A DNA stretch of 64,000 bases from Balneolaceae bacterium (GTDB lineage: Bacteria; Bacteroidota; Rhodothermia; Balneolales; Balneolaceae). The stretch spans positions 1,718,001-1,782,000 of the forward strand of contig CP030887.1 in assembly GCA_006969905.1 (NCBI GenBank), in the 5' to 3' direction. The notes beneath the pieces are model-generated. The model did no database searches. It was given only the letters and a program-made list of their open reading frames with translations, and was not told the origin of the DNA. Below are positions 26,608 through 36,417 of the stretch, in pieces. How positions within the stretch are numbered: position 1 is the stretch's first letter; every line of letters starts with the position of its first letter. The translations under genes were made by a program, and so were the position numbers.

Positions 26608-29600
26608 TCATTTTTCTCCTTTGGCGGGATTATTTTTCTTTACCACATCCTCGTTTTCATCACCTACCGTAATCATAGATAAGGGAACAAACTTCTTAAA
26701 CTGTTTGCGGGCTTCATTCCAGTCCGACTGAAGGTAACCGGCTTTGGAGGATCCTGTTTCTTTGGCGTAATCCTCAATAATCTCTTTCAGCTTTTTAACA
26801 TCAGGATCGGTCATGGGAACTTCGGCCAGGTAGTCTTTATTGATCTTACTTCCCGGGTCTTCAAACAAGTACAGTACACCCCCTGTCATCCCGGCACCAA
26901 TATTGTCTGAAGTCTGGCCGAGAATAACTACGGTTCCGTTGGTCATGTATTCGCAGGCATGGAGCCCGGTTCCTTCTACCACAGCCGTACACCCGCTGTT
27001 ACGAACGGCAAAGCGATCGCCTGCCTGCCCGTTCACATAAAAAGTACCCCCGGTTGCACCATACAAAGCGCAGTTACCGATAATGGCGTTGTCTTCGGGT
27101 TTATAGGTGGCTTCTTTCGGAGGCACGATCACCGTTTTACCTCCCGACATGGACTTACACACCGAGTCGTTGGCTTCTCCAACCAATCGTATGTTCACAT
27201 GCTCAGTCTGGAAGACCCCGAAGCTTTGCCCGGCGCTTCCCTTAAAAGTAAGGTCGATCGTTTTGGAATAGGGCTTAATCTCTGTTTTCTCACCTTTAAT
27301 CTCGGCCAGCCTTGCTTTGCTTTTTCGCTCGCCAAGTACCCCGAAGAGGGTAGAGAGTGCAGACCGGTCTGTGTTAATGATCTCATACTCTTTCTGTATG
27401 TCTTCATTTTTCTGGATGGCAGTCTCCAGGTCAGAAATTACCTGGGCATTTAATGCGCTTACCGGTTCAGAAAGACCTTCAAGATCAGATTCTTTTCGGT
27501 AGGCGGGAGCATTCATAAAGAAGCTTAAATCCAGGTTTAGCTTGTTGATCAGGTCCAGGTGATTACCATTTATCGTAAGTAAGTCTGTCCGGCCTATTAC
27601 ATCCTGTAGGGATTTTTCGCCCATGGAAGCAAGTACACGGCGCACATCTTCTGCCAGGTATTTCATGGTATCCACGATGTGGTCTTTATGGCCTTTATAC
27701 TTGGCTTTGAATTTAGGATCGTGCGTGGCAATACCTGTGGGGCAGGTGTTCTTTTCACAGATGCGCGCCATCACACAGCCCTGCGCAATAAGCAATAACT
27801 TACCGAAGTCGTATTCTTCAGCGCCCAGCAAAGCGGCAATCAAAATATCCTTCCCGGAGGAAAGTCCGCCATCGGTTCTCAGGACTACATGATCACGAAG
27901 GTTATTTTCCACCAGTGATTGGTGGGCTTCCAGCAAGCCGATCTCCCAGGGCAACCCGGCATGTTTCATGGAACTGAGTGAAGCTGCCCCGGTTCCGCCT
28001 TCCCCACCCGAAACCTGGATGGAATCAGCCCCGGCTTTGGCTACTCCTACCGCAATGGTCCCGATATTTACCCCGGCAACCAGCTTCACACTCACCCTTC
28101 CATTAGGATGAAGTTGCTTCAGATCATGAATAAGCTGCTTTAAATCCTCAATGCTGTAAATATCATGCAGAGGGGGAGGGGAAATGAGATCAAATCCTGG
28201 GTTGGCATACCGCGCTTTGGCAATATGTTCGTCCACTTTCAATCCCATAAGCTGGCCACCCTCACCGGGCTTGGCTCCCTGGCACACTTTAATTTGTATC
28301 TCATCGCCGGCAACCAGGTATTCTGCGGTAACCCCAAAACGCCCGGATGCGATTTGTTTTACCGAAGCTGAAATTCCCTCTGAAAAATAGAAGGGATTCT
28401 CTCCGCCTTCGCCACTGTTGCAACGTCCGCCAATTTCTTTCATCGCCAGGAAAATATCCCGTTGGGATTCAGCACTTATAGCTCCAAAGGACATAGCTCC
28501 GGAGCCAAAAGTGGGCAGGATATGGGAAACATCTTTTACCCCTGCGAGGTCAACAGGTTTTTCAGAAGTTTTTGGATTGAAAAGATGGCGTAAAGTAACC
28601 GGTTCATCATCCAGCCCCAGTTTTAAATACTCATCAAAAAGCTCCATATCACTCAGGTTCAGTTTTTTGTCCCGAACCAGGTCATGAATCATTTTTGAGC
28701 GGGTATTGGTCATAGAATGCTTCTCGCCTTCTTTCCCACGTGCATGCTCTTTGTACTGGTAACTTTTAATGGGCTTATACTCATCCAGCTTTTCACCGGC
28801 CAGGTGCTGTGTTCGCATCAATACCAGCTCTGCGATCTGGTCAATCTCAAGCCCCCCGATCGGACTCTGGATACCGGGAAAGTAGTCCCTGATTATCTCA
28901 GGACCGAGTCCCAATGCTGAATACATTTTTGCACTTTGATAACTGCGAACCACCGATATGCCTGACTTGGCCATAATTTTAAGTAGTCCGGTGCTGAAGG
29001 CATGGAGCAGGTTACGCTCCTTTACATCGGGATCGAGGTTCTTAAGCGTACGATTCCCGTTGTTCCTGGCAATGTCTAAAGCCACATAAGGACAGACGGC
29101 CTGTGCGCCAAAGCCGATAAGGGCCGAAGCATGATGGGTACTTTTTACTTCCCCGCTTTCAATCACTATTGAAGCATCCAGTTTCAGGCCTTCATCATTA
29201 AGGGCATTTACTACCCTTCGCAGTATCATCAGTGAGGGGATGGCAGGATACTCATACGAGGTGGTTCTGTCACTCAGGATAATAATAGTATGCCCGTTTT
29301 GGACGGCTTTAATGGCTTCTTCCCCGATTGCTTTAATACGTGCTTTAAAACCTACCACACCATGCGTACGCTTGAAGGTAGTTGCAATTTCGTAAGGTAC
29401 TACCCGGTCTTCCGGTATCCTGTTATCAATTAATGAGCGCAGGTACTGCATTTGTGCCAGGCTCAAAAACGGGCTTTTAAGTTCATAAGCCGGGGCAGGA
29501 GGGATCAGCTCTTTCGGTTCAAATATGTTGGGCTTTTTGCCGAGATAAACATGCAGGTCGGTTACTACTTTTTCCCGGATATAATCCAACGGAGGATTAG

Positions 29601-31059
29601 TTACCTGCGAAAAATTCTGGAAGAAGAAATCGAAGAAAGAACGCGGTTCTGTGGAAAGAACAGCAAGCCGGGCAGTATCGCCCATGGAACCTACGGGTTC
29701 TTTCCCTGTCTGCGCCATTGGGGCAATTACTTTTGCCAGTTCTTCATCGGTGTAAGAAAAAAGAGCAAGCTTATCCTGGTAGGTTTCTTTCGGCTGCTCA
29801 ACAATTTCCGGTATGGGTTTCACACGGGCATCGAAAGTGGCATCGTGGTTTTCCCTGGAGTAGCTGGGATCGCGAAACAACACATCTCCGCTTGATAAAT
29901 CGACGGTTACTCCGCGCCCTGCATACAGTGTTCCTTTGCCCTCAATAATGCTCTCATCAATATGGAAAGTGCCTGCTTCGGAGGAGAGATAAAAATGATC
30001 GGCAGTGCGTACCCACCGGCAAGGACGAAAGCCGTTCCGGTCTAACCGTGCGCCAATGGTATACCCGTTTGCGTAGGTGATGAAGGCGGGGCCGTCCCAG
30101 GGTTCCATGGCCCGGCTCCAGAATTTATAGAAGCTGTTCCCTTTGTAAGCAGGGGGCATCATGATGGCAAGGATATCTTCCACATTCGGGATACTGCTGC
30201 GGTAGCGAAGTGCTTCTACCATTTCATTCAAACTTCCCGAGTCACTGATGCCATTGCGGGTAAGAATTTCGTTTCGTTCTGCACCGATCATTTTTTCGCG
30301 GGATTTAGCCCACGAGCGGTTCCCGGCAATGGTGTTGATCTCACCGTTATGCCCGATAAGGCGGAATGGCTGTACTTTATCCCACGATGTTCGGGTATTG
30401 GTACTGAAGCGACGATGGAACAGGCAAAAGCGGGTTTTGTACGCAGGATTCTTCAAGTCGGGATAAAAAAGATCCAACGCATCCGCTTTACACAACGCCT
30501 TGTACACAATAGTTTGCGCGGAAAGGGAGGTAAAGAACAATGCATCTGCTAATCCTTTAGCAAAAAGCTTTGACCGGGTTAATTGTTTTGCGGTGTAGAG
30601 ACGTTTATCAAAAGAAAGATTGGTTTTGCTGCGTACGGGCCTGCGAATAATAGCATGCTTAATAACCGGAACACTTTCCAATGCTTCGGGGCCAAGTACA
30701 TCATGGTTTACCGGAACGTCGCGATAGTCAAGAACATCCAGCCCGAAGAAGCCAAAGGTATCCGTAAAAGTTTTTAGAGCTGCATTTTGACGGACTACAT
30801 CCGGTGAGAGAAACAGGGTAGCCACAGCTACGGTATCTTTTTCAAATCCCAGTAATTCAAAAGGGATGTCTGTCATAATCCCGGCACCATCCCCGGTAAT
30901 GCCATCTGCCGCACAGGCTCCACGGTGCTCCACACATTTTAATGCATGGAGGCCTTCAGTTAAGTGATGATGGTTATATTCCTTATTCCTGCTGGTGATA
31001 AAACCTACTCCGCAGGCAGAACTCTCCTCAGGTGTGTATTTAAATTTATTCGGATTCAT
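26608..31059 (-). CDS. gltB: Glutamate synthase, large subunit
   Basis: 1483 residues, full length. After a short propeptide, the N-terminal glutaminase begins at the Cys of SACGVGFITSRN. The central domain, FMN-binding synthase domain with GEGGENPFYFSEG and VSGGEGGTGAASLSS, a 3Fe-4S cluster segment (CVMARICEKNTCPTGIAT) and the C-terminal beta-helix (GGTFYVNGQAGDRFAVRN) follow. It transfers the amide of glutamine to 2-oxoglutarate. No small subunit gltD lies nearby. Its place between hisF and hisE links nitrogen donor supply and histidine synthesis, perhaps only by position. Confidence 0.96.
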   Translation of the reverse strand: MNPNKFKYTPEESSACGVGFITSRNKEYNHHHLTEGLHALKCVEHRGACAADGITGDGAGIMTDIPFELLGFEKDTVAVATLFLSPDVVRQNAALKTFTDTFGFFGLDVLDYRDVPVNHDVLGPEALESVPVIKHAIIRRPVRSKTNLSFDKRLYTAKQLTRSKLFAKGLADALFFTSLSAQTIVYKALCKADALDLFYPDLKNPAYKTRFCLFHRRFSTNTRTSWDKVQPFRLIGHNGEINTIAGNRSWAKSREKMIGAERNEILTRNGISDSGSLNEMVEALRYRSSIPNVEDILAIMMPPAYKGNSFYKFWSRAMEPWDGPAFITYANGYTIGARLDRNGFRPCRWVRTADHFYLSSEAGTFHIDESIIEGKGTLYAGRGVTVDLSSGDVLFRDPSYSRENHDATFDARVKPIPEIVEQPKETYQDKLALFSYTDEELAKVIAPMAQTGKEPVGSMGDTARLAVLSTEPRSFFDFFFQNFSQVTNPPLDYIREKVVTDLHVYLGKKPNIFEPKELIPPAPAYELKSPFLSLAQMQYLRSLIDNRIPEDRVVPYEIATTFKRTHGVVGFKARIKAIGEEAIKAVQNGHTIIILSDRTTSYEYPAIPSLMILRRVVNALNDEGLKLDASIVIESGEVKSTHHASALIGFGAQAVCPYVALDIARNNGNRTLKNLDPDVKERNLLHAFSTGLLKIMAKSGISVVRSYQSAKMYSALGLGPEIIRDYFPGIQSPIGGLEIDQIAELVLMRTQHLAGEKLDEYKPIKSYQYKEHARGKEGEKHSMTNTRSKMIHDLVRDKKLNLSDMELFDEYLKLGLDDEPVTLRHLFNPKTSEKPVDLAGVKDVSHILPTFGSGAMSFGAISAESQRDIFLAMKEIGGRCNSGEGGENPFYFSEGISASVKQIASGRFGVTAEYLVAGDEIQIKVCQGAKPGEGGQLMGLKVDEHIAKARYANPGFDLISPPPLHDIYSIEDLKQLIHDLKQLHPNGRVSVKLVAGVNIGTIAVGVAKAGADSIQVSGGEGGTGAASLSSMKHAGLPWEIGLLEAHQSLVENNLRDHVVLRTDGGLSSGKDILIAALLGAEEYDFGKLLLIAQGCVMARICEKNTCPTGIATHDPKFKAKYKGHKDHIVDTMKYLAEDVRRVLASMGEKSLQDVIGRTDLLTINGNHLDLINKLNLDLSFFMNAPAYRKESDLEGLSEPVSALNAQVISDLETAIQKNEDIQKEYEIINTDRSALSTLFGVLGERKSKARLAEIKGEKTEIKPYSKTIDLTFKGSAGQSFGVFQTEHVNIRLVGEANDSVCKSMSGGKTVIVPPKEATYKPEDNAIIGNCALYGATGGTFYVNGQAGDRFAVRNSGCTAVVEGTGLHACEYMTNGTVVILGQTSDNIGAGMTGGVLYLFEDPGSKINKDYLAEVPMTDPDVKKLKEIIEDYAKETGSSKAGYLQSDWNEARKQFKKFVPLSMITVGDENEDVVKKNNPAKGEK

Positions 31060-31235
31060 TGCCGGTTTGCTAAATTTTATAAAGTGAGCTAACCAGTAAA
31101 AAGCACAAAAAAAACCGGCATGTCAAACCCGGGACGATACAGCCCATAATAGCCAGGCTAATAAAATAAGGTGATTTTAAAGGTTTTTCTTCCCGGTTTT
31201 TTAGCATGCAGGAGTAATCAATCAAATAAAGGGTG

Positions 31236-31266
31236 AGAAAAGCGCTTTTCTATGGAAACGGTTCCA
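31236..31266. promoter_or_regulatory. Two adjacent palindromes upstream of gltB
   Basis: AGAAAAGCGCTTTTCT (31236-31251) is a perfect 16-nt palindrome. TGGAAACGGTTCCA (31253-31266) is a 14-nt palindrome with one mismatch and resembles LacI-family operators. They lie about 180 bases before the gltB start. Candidate operators; no regulator gene is adjacent. Confidence 0.45.
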
Positions 31267-31326
31267 GTAATTTTTTAATAACAATCGAAAGGATTGGCTT
31301 AAAAATTAAATCTGATAAAATATGTA

Positions 31327-32103
31327 TTAATTATTCGAAACGAAGTCATTTCTGATAGGAATGCCTTTTATTTCCATCTCAGATTTCAGATCAGCAATTT
31401 CAATTTCCTTGAAATGAAAGATACTCGCAGCCAGAACGGCATCTGAATTTCCAATGGTAATGGCTTCCACGCAATGGTCGATGGTGCCTGCTCCACCGCT
31501 TGCAATAACCGGGATGTTAACGAGTTCGTTAACCCGTCTTAAAAGGTCAAGATCAAAGCCTGATTTGGTTCCGTCTTTATCCATACTGGTAAGCAAGATC
31601 TCACCTGCGCCCAGTTCTTCTACCTTTTGCATCCATTCAAGGGCATCAAGGCCTGTATCTTCTGTTCCCCCTTTTATGAATACATTCCATTTGGAACCGG
31701 AAATGTGCTTGGCATCCACTGCGGCTACGATGGCCTGTGCCCCGAAGGCATCAGAAGCTTTTCTTATAAGTTCAGGGTTTTTTACAATACTGCTGTTTAG
31801 AGAAACCTTGTCGGCTCCTGCTTTGAGGAGGGCTTCAATTTCATCCACCGTTTTTATGCCGCCGCCCACCGTAAAGGGTATGTTGATTTGTTTGGCAATG
31901 CGCTCAACCAGTTCAATAAGGGTCTTGCGTTTTTCAAGGGTTGCCGTGATGTCCAGGAATACCAGTTCGTCGGCTCCTTCCTGCGAGTAACGTTCGGCAA
32001 GTTCTACGGGATCTCCTGCATCAATAAGGCCCTCAAAATTTACACCCTTAACTGTTCGGCCGTCTTTTATGTCAAGGCATGGAATAATTCGTTTCGTTAG
32101 CAT
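31327..32103 (-). CDS. hisF: Imidazole glycerol phosphate synthase, cyclase subunit
   Basis: 258 residues from the ATG at 32103 ([16 protein letters not shown]), the normal HisF length; an in-frame ATG at 32130 would add nine residues. The (beta/alpha)8 barrel has catalytic Asp in PCLDIKDGR and the second Asp in [11 protein letters not shown], with phosphate loops GGGIKT and ASGGAG. It works with HisH, which here is encoded about 8 kb away. Confidence 0.97.
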   Translation of the reverse strand: MLTKRIIPCLDIKDGRTVKGVNFEGLIDAGDPVELAERYSQEGADELVFLDITATLEKRKTLIELVERIAKQINIPFTVGGGIKTVDEIEALLKAGADKVSLNSSIVKNPELIRKASDAFGAQAIVAAVDAKHISGSKWNVFIKGGTEDTGLDALEWMQKVEELGAGEILLTSMDKDGTKSGFDLDLLRRVNELVNIPVIASGGAGTIDHCVEAITIGNSDAVLAASIFHFKEIEIADLKSEMEIKGIPIRNDFVSNN

Positions 32104-32218
32104 GCAATTAAGGTAAGATATCTTTTGCACCGAAGGAACCTCTTAATAACAAATTTAAGTTAACTTGGCCCAATGAGTTACAGGAAATCCTGGCCACCGG
32201 AACGAAAGTATTAACCTG

Positions 32219-33409
32219 CTATTTGATGAAGTCTACCAGTAAGCCGATAAGGAACCGGGTATCAGAAGTTCTGTTTACCTCATTTTCACCACTTTCCACT
32301 TTAAAGAGCACTTTAGCATCAACAGGAGTTTGATAACCGATAGTCAGATCATACTGAAATAAGAACTTATCGTCCCCGGCATAAGAGTCTGAGTAGGAAC
32401 CGCTCGCATTGGTAATAGCAAAAAGGTTTTTATCGATAGGTATGTAGTAATAGGTATCAAAAAAGCCAACAAGGTTCAGCTCTTCATTATTAAAGGCATT
32501 ATCTACCTCGAAGTTTTTATGAAAACCGACCCCTGCTTTTACGTAAGGTTTTAATCTTAATCTCGGTGCTCCATTTGTAAGATCGATGAGGTTGGGCGCC
32601 AGAAATTCCAGGCCCAGGTTAGCACGAATGGAGTTTGTTGAAAAATCCTGTGTGCCTTTTCTGCCGATTTCAGCAAAGATCTTTTCCTTACCTGAAAACT
32701 TATAAGAAAGAAAAAATTCAGTTTGGTTAAGGGTATTTGAGGGATCTGTACTTATAGCTCCCCTGGCACTAAAGAAAACATCTTCCCCAGCTATTTTCAA
32801 AAAAGGCCTGATCACGTCAAAACTAAATATGTATTCAGCATCCGTAGTATCTGCCTGGTTTACTTCCCTGCCAAAGTCGAAGTTGTTTTTAGCTTCAAAA
32901 CTCCGGCCGGAATTAAACTCATTTAAAAGCCGGGTTTGTTCTGCATTCAGGCCGTCAAATCGATTACTTAATTCTTTAATCTCACGGGGAGTAAATCTGT
33001 ATTCGGTTCCGTCTGTGAATTTAACTATAAGATCTGCTGTGGTTTCTATAACTGCTTTTTCTTCCCCATCCTGGAGCCGGTTGATAAGGTCTTTCTCTGA
33101 GTTACTCAGGCTTATCTTGAAACTCACATTCCATACACCAACAGATATGTCACTAAAGGTCCCGTTAAATAAGGTTGCTTTATCGGATCTCTGTACAAGT
33201 GAAAACCCAAAACCATTATTGGTATTGGCAGCACCTGTTGCAGCTTGGTCAACTTTCTTTTCAAGTACTAGGGTATAGTAGATATCATTTGAGTTAATGG
33301 TATTGATATCTATCCTTAGGCTATCGAGATAGTTTTGTGCCGAGACTGAAATACTAAGTAAGAAAATGAAAAAAAAGCTCAGTAAGGTTTTTTTGGGTAA
33401 ACTTTTCAT
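32219..33409 (-). CDS. Outer-membrane beta-barrel protein of unknown role
   Basis: 396 residues with a signal peptide (MKSLPKKTLLSFFFIFLLSI, cleavage near VSAQ). An N-terminal soluble part of about 170 residues is followed by strands such as YIFSFDVIRPFLKIAG and a last aromatic-ended strand FLIGLLVDFIK. I do not recognise the family. It overlaps the upstream small gene by 4 bases, so the two are made together. The pair is inserted between hisA and hisF. Confidence 0.6.
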   Translation of the reverse strand: MKSLPKKTLLSFFFIFLLSISVSAQNYLDSLRIDINTINSNDIYYTLVLEKKVDQAATGAANTNNGFGFSLVQRSDKATLFNGTFSDISVGVWNVSFKISLSNSEKDLINRLQDGEEKAVIETTADLIVKFTDGTEYRFTPREIKELSNRFDGLNAEQTRLLNEFNSGRSFEAKNNFDFGREVNQADTTDAEYIFSFDVIRPFLKIAGEDVFFSARGAISTDPSNTLNQTEFFLSYKFSGKEKIFAEIGRKGTQDFSTNSIRANLGLEFLAPNLIDLTNGAPRLRLKPYVKAGVGFHKNFEVDNAFNNEELNLVGFFDTYYYIPIDKNLFAITNASGSYSDSYAGDDKFLFQYDLTIGYQTPVDAKVLFKVESGENEVNRTSDTRFLIGLLVDFIK

Positions 33410-33717
33410 AGCTGTACCTTTGAAGTGTTTCTGAACATCATTTGCTGGTTATTTACCAGGTAATTAATGCAATCTTGTACAGTACTCCAGTTATTTATGA
33501 TATTTGGGTTCAGGACTACATCGTAATGAGAACTACCATCCTTTATACTAATAACTTCTTTTTTAAGGGCACTCGCGAAAAGTAATTTGTGAAAGTCGTT
33601 AAAATGTTGAAATGAAAAACTGCTGATGTTTGCATTATCCGGAAAATCAGCGACTTCTTTGAGGGCTTTTTTTACCAGCCTTTCGGCCAGTGCATTATCG
33701 AAAGTTGGAAGGCTCAT
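33406..33717 (-). CDS. Small conserved-looking protein coupled to the barrel gene
   Basis: 103 residues, no signal peptide or membrane segment. It begins MSLPTFDNALAERLVKKALKEV and carries FSFQHFNDFHKLLF in the middle. No known domain recognised. The ATGA overlap with the following gene indicates translational coupling, so a cytoplasmic partner or regulator of the barrel protein is possible but unproved. Confidence 0.6.
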   Translation of the reverse strand: MSLPTFDNALAERLVKKALKEVADFPDNANISSFSFQHFNDFHKLLFASALKKEVISIKDGSSHYDVVLNPNIINNWSTVQDCINYLVNNQQMMFRNTSKVQL

Positions 33718-33772
33718 TTTTTCTCAAATTTTTATTATTAAGCGCCTTAGGATAAATAAAGAAAATCTTATT

Positions 33773-34489
33773 TCAAAAAGCGCGCATTTCTTCCAGGGAA
33801 ATATGCTTTTCATAATAAGCTTTACCGACCACCACAGCATCTATACCTGCTTCATTGAGTTCAATGAGGTCTTTTTGATTAGAAACCCCACCGGATGCAA
33901 TAAGCTGAATGGAAGGAAATTCTGCTTTAAGGGATTTATATAAATCTACATTTGGCCCTGCAAGTGTGCCGTCTTTGGAGATATCCGTGCAGAGTACTTC
34001 TTTTAATCCATGGCCTATCATCCGGTTAAGGAAAGAAGAAACACTTTCCTCTGCGGTTTCAAGCCAGCCCCCGTATGCTATCTTGCCATCCTTCAGGTCC
34101 ATTCCCAAAATCATATTATCAGGAAATACTTGCAAAGCCTTAAGCCAGTCCGGTTCATTTTTGATGGCCATTGAACTGCAAATTACTTTGCTAATTCCGG
34201 CCTCAATGAGTTTTTCTACATCAGCGAAAGTGCGGATGCCTCCCCCGGTTTGCACGGAAAGACCAAGAGATTTGATCACATTGGTAATATGGCTAAGGTT
34301 CACAAAACGGCCTTCTTTGGCACCATTCAGATCAACTATGTGAATGTGTTTAAAACCTGCATCCTTGAAGTTACCTGCTTCTTCTGCTATGTCATCATTA
34401 TATACGGTAACTTCCTGGTAAGAACCTTTATGCAGGCGTACAACCTGGCCGTTTAGTAAATCGATAGCTGGGATAACTTTCATAGACAT
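33773..34489 (-). CDS. hisA: ProFAR isomerase
   Basis: 238 residues; a start two codons later at 34483 is equally good. The barrel begins VIPAIDLLNGQVVRLHKG with the catalytic Asp, has GGGIRT at about 79-84, the second Asp in CTDISKDGTLAGPN and the phosphate loop ASGGVS. It performs the fourth step of histidine synthesis. It is separated from hisH by a six-gene insertion. Confidence 0.97.
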   Translation of the reverse strand: MSMKVIPAIDLLNGQVVRLHKGSYQEVTVYNDDIAEEAGNFKDAGFKHIHIVDLNGAKEGRFVNLSHITNVIKSLGLSVQTGGGIRTFADVEKLIEAGISKVICSSMAIKNEPDWLKALQVFPDNMILGMDLKDGKIAYGGWLETAEESVSSFLNRMIGHGLKEVLCTDISKDGTLAGPNVDLYKSLKAEFPSIQLIASGGVSNQKDLIELNEAGIDAVVVGKAYYEKHISLEEMRAF

Positions 34490-34539
34490 ATATATAATTG
34501 GGGCGGGATGCTATCGACTTTTTTGATTAGCATCAAGTA

Positions 34540-35724
34540 TTAATATGACCATTTGAACCTGAAGAATAGCACGTTTGGCGTCTCGGTAATTTCAGAAAAT
34601 AAATCTCCCTTCAACAGCTGGGCAAGAACCAGCAGATCAATGTTCTCAGAAACAGAATAGCTGAGTTGCGGTATCAGGATAAAAAAAGCTTTATCGAAAC
34701 TGCCCAGTAAGCCCAGGTTCATATTGGTGAGCGGTGAAACGGGATAAGAAGCACTTACAAAGTACCCGGTTTCCGCAATAAATAAATCGCTCGCGGTGGG
34801 AGGTTGCGCAAGCTGGGTTAAAGCATTAACAGACTTATCGTAACCACCGTTGTAGAGTATTTCTGAAGTAAGATAAATTGCATTCGAAAACATATAGTTG
34901 ATTCCTGTACTTGCGGTGAGAGAGCCGGAGTTTTCCGGGAAATTTTCTTTAGGATGGAAGTAACTGATCTCTCCGTTAAATCCTGCATCTTTCAAATACC
35001 CCGACCATCCGAACCCAAGAGCGATTTCTTCAAAGTAATTCCCGCCAATCAGTTGTATATCGTATTCACCAAGGCTATTGCGTAGCATAAGGGCAATTAC
35101 AGATTCATCCAGCGTTTTACCAAAACGGTATCCGGCTTCAAAACTGGAAGCATAGCTCCAACTGTAACGAAGGTAAGCGGCATCGGTGCTGGGGCGTTCT
35201 TCATAATCAAAATCAAGGTAGGCGTAGGCATTGAAGAGATCGTTGGGATTCCAAACCAGGCTTTTTCCCCAATTGATACGCTCCCGGCCAAGATGAAACT
35301 CCCAGTTATCCCTGAAATAAGAAAGGTGCAGGCGATCAATTTGGGTGTGTAAGATGCTCTTGTCAGAATCAATGAGAATAAAACTGCCATCTACAAAACC
35401 GGGATCTTCATCTAAGAAATCTGCATAGCCCGGGGTGTTTTCAACCGTGTAGCCATTCAGCAGGCGGTTTCGCAGATCGAAACGGATCTCAAAATAATTA
35501 CTGAACTCAAGTGTGGTTTCCTGCCGGTGATGGATGATGTTATCGTAACGGATAGTTTTCAGGTTGTTGCTGATGCTTAAGCCGCCCAATTCTTTGAGGT
35601 AACCCCTTGAGTCGAATTTTTGAGAATAAGATGAAAAGGGGATGAGTAGCAGTAAAACGGTTGCCTTCCAGGGAGCAGAAGGCTTGAATCCAAAAGGGGT
35701 ATTATGTGTTGCGGTTTTTCGCAT
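34540..35724 (-). CDS. Outer-membrane beta-barrel protein of the export cluster
   Basis: 394 residues with an N-terminal export signal ending near FSSYSQ. The body is strand-rich, with a central HLGRERINWGKSLVWNPNDLFNAY segment that is reminiscent of DUF1302-like barrels, and a final aromatic FFRFKWSY typical of outer-membrane insertion. It abuts the ABC ATPase gene (its start overlaps that stop by one base) and is probably the outer-membrane end of the same export system. Confidence 0.65.
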   Translation of the reverse strand: MRKTATHNTPFGFKPSAPWKATVLLLLIPFSSYSQKFDSRGYLKELGGLSISNNLKTIRYDNIIHHRQETTLEFSNYFEIRFDLRNRLLNGYTVENTPGYADFLDEDPGFVDGSFILIDSDKSILHTQIDRLHLSYFRDNWEFHLGRERINWGKSLVWNPNDLFNAYAYLDFDYEERPSTDAAYLRYSWSYASSFEAGYRFGKTLDESVIALMLRNSLGEYDIQLIGGNYFEEIALGFGWSGYLKDAGFNGEISYFHPKENFPENSGSLTASTGINYMFSNAIYLTSEILYNGGYDKSVNALTQLAQPPTASDLFIAETGYFVSASYPVSPLTNMNLGLLGSFDKAFFILIPQLSYSVSENIDLLVLAQLLKGDLFSEITETPNVLFFRFKWSY

Positions 35725-36407
35725 TACCGGTATTCATCGCTTTCCACTTTTCCATCCACCAGGTTTATTACCCGTTTTGCCCGCTCCACAACCCGTTGAT
35801 CATGAGTGGAGAAGATGAAGGTGATCTTTTCACGCTCATTAAGACTGCCCATCATATCCAGCAGATTATTGGTGGAAGCAGAATCTAAATTAGCAGTAGG
35901 TTCGTCAGCCAGTACAAAATCAGGCTTGGATGCCAGTGCTCGCGCTACCGCTACACGCTGTTGTTGTCCGCCTGAAAGTTCAGCCGGACGCTTGTCTACC
36001 TTATCCTCCAGCCCAACAGCTTCCAGCAATTGTAAGGCATGTTCTTCGCATTGCCTGGAGGGTTGTCCCTGCATCTGAAGTATGAATGCCACATTTTCTT
36101 TTGCCGTTAACACCGGGATGAGATTGTACGCCTGAAACACAAAACCGATATGGTGAAGCCTGAAATCAATAAGTTTACGCCCTGAAAGGGCAAACATATC
36201 AGTTTGGTTTATGAAAACTTTTCCGGAAGTAGGCTTATCCAGTCCCCCAATAATATTTAGCAGTGTAGTTTTGCCGGATCCTGAAGGTCCCACAATTGCA
36301 GTGAACTCTCCTTCATTTATATTCAAATCCACACCGTTCAATGCATGTACCGGAACTTGGTCGGTGTTATAAACTTTAGTGATGTTATGTATTTCGATAA
36401 TAGCCAT
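35724..36407 (-). CDS. ABC transporter ATPase, LolD/MacB type
   Basis: 227 residues. Walker A GPSGSGKTT (40-48), Q-loop region HHIGFVFQAYNLIPVLTAKENV, signature LSGGQQQRVAVARAL and Walker B FVLADEPT are intact. The family powers FtsX-type permeases that move lipoproteins or hydrophobic molecules out of the inner membrane rather than import. Two such permease genes lie directly upstream on the same strand. Confidence 0.94.
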   Translation of the reverse strand: MAIIEIHNITKVYNTDQVPVHALNGVDLNINEGEFTAIVGPSGSGKTTLLNIIGGLDKPTSGKVFINQTDMFALSGRKLIDFRLHHIGFVFQAYNLIPVLTAKENVAFILQMQGQPSRQCEEHALQLLEAVGLEDKVDKRPAELSGGQQQRVAVARALASKPDFVLADEPTANLDSASTNNLLDMMGSLNEREKITFIFSTHDQRVVERAKRVINLVDGKVESDEYR

Positions 36408-36417
36408 GATGTATGTT

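Noticed and set aside
31454-31990. 178-codon plus-strand ORF opposite hisF
   Set aside because: It lies wholly antisense to hisF, and its protein is Ser/Pro-rich with no domain; an antisense shadow.
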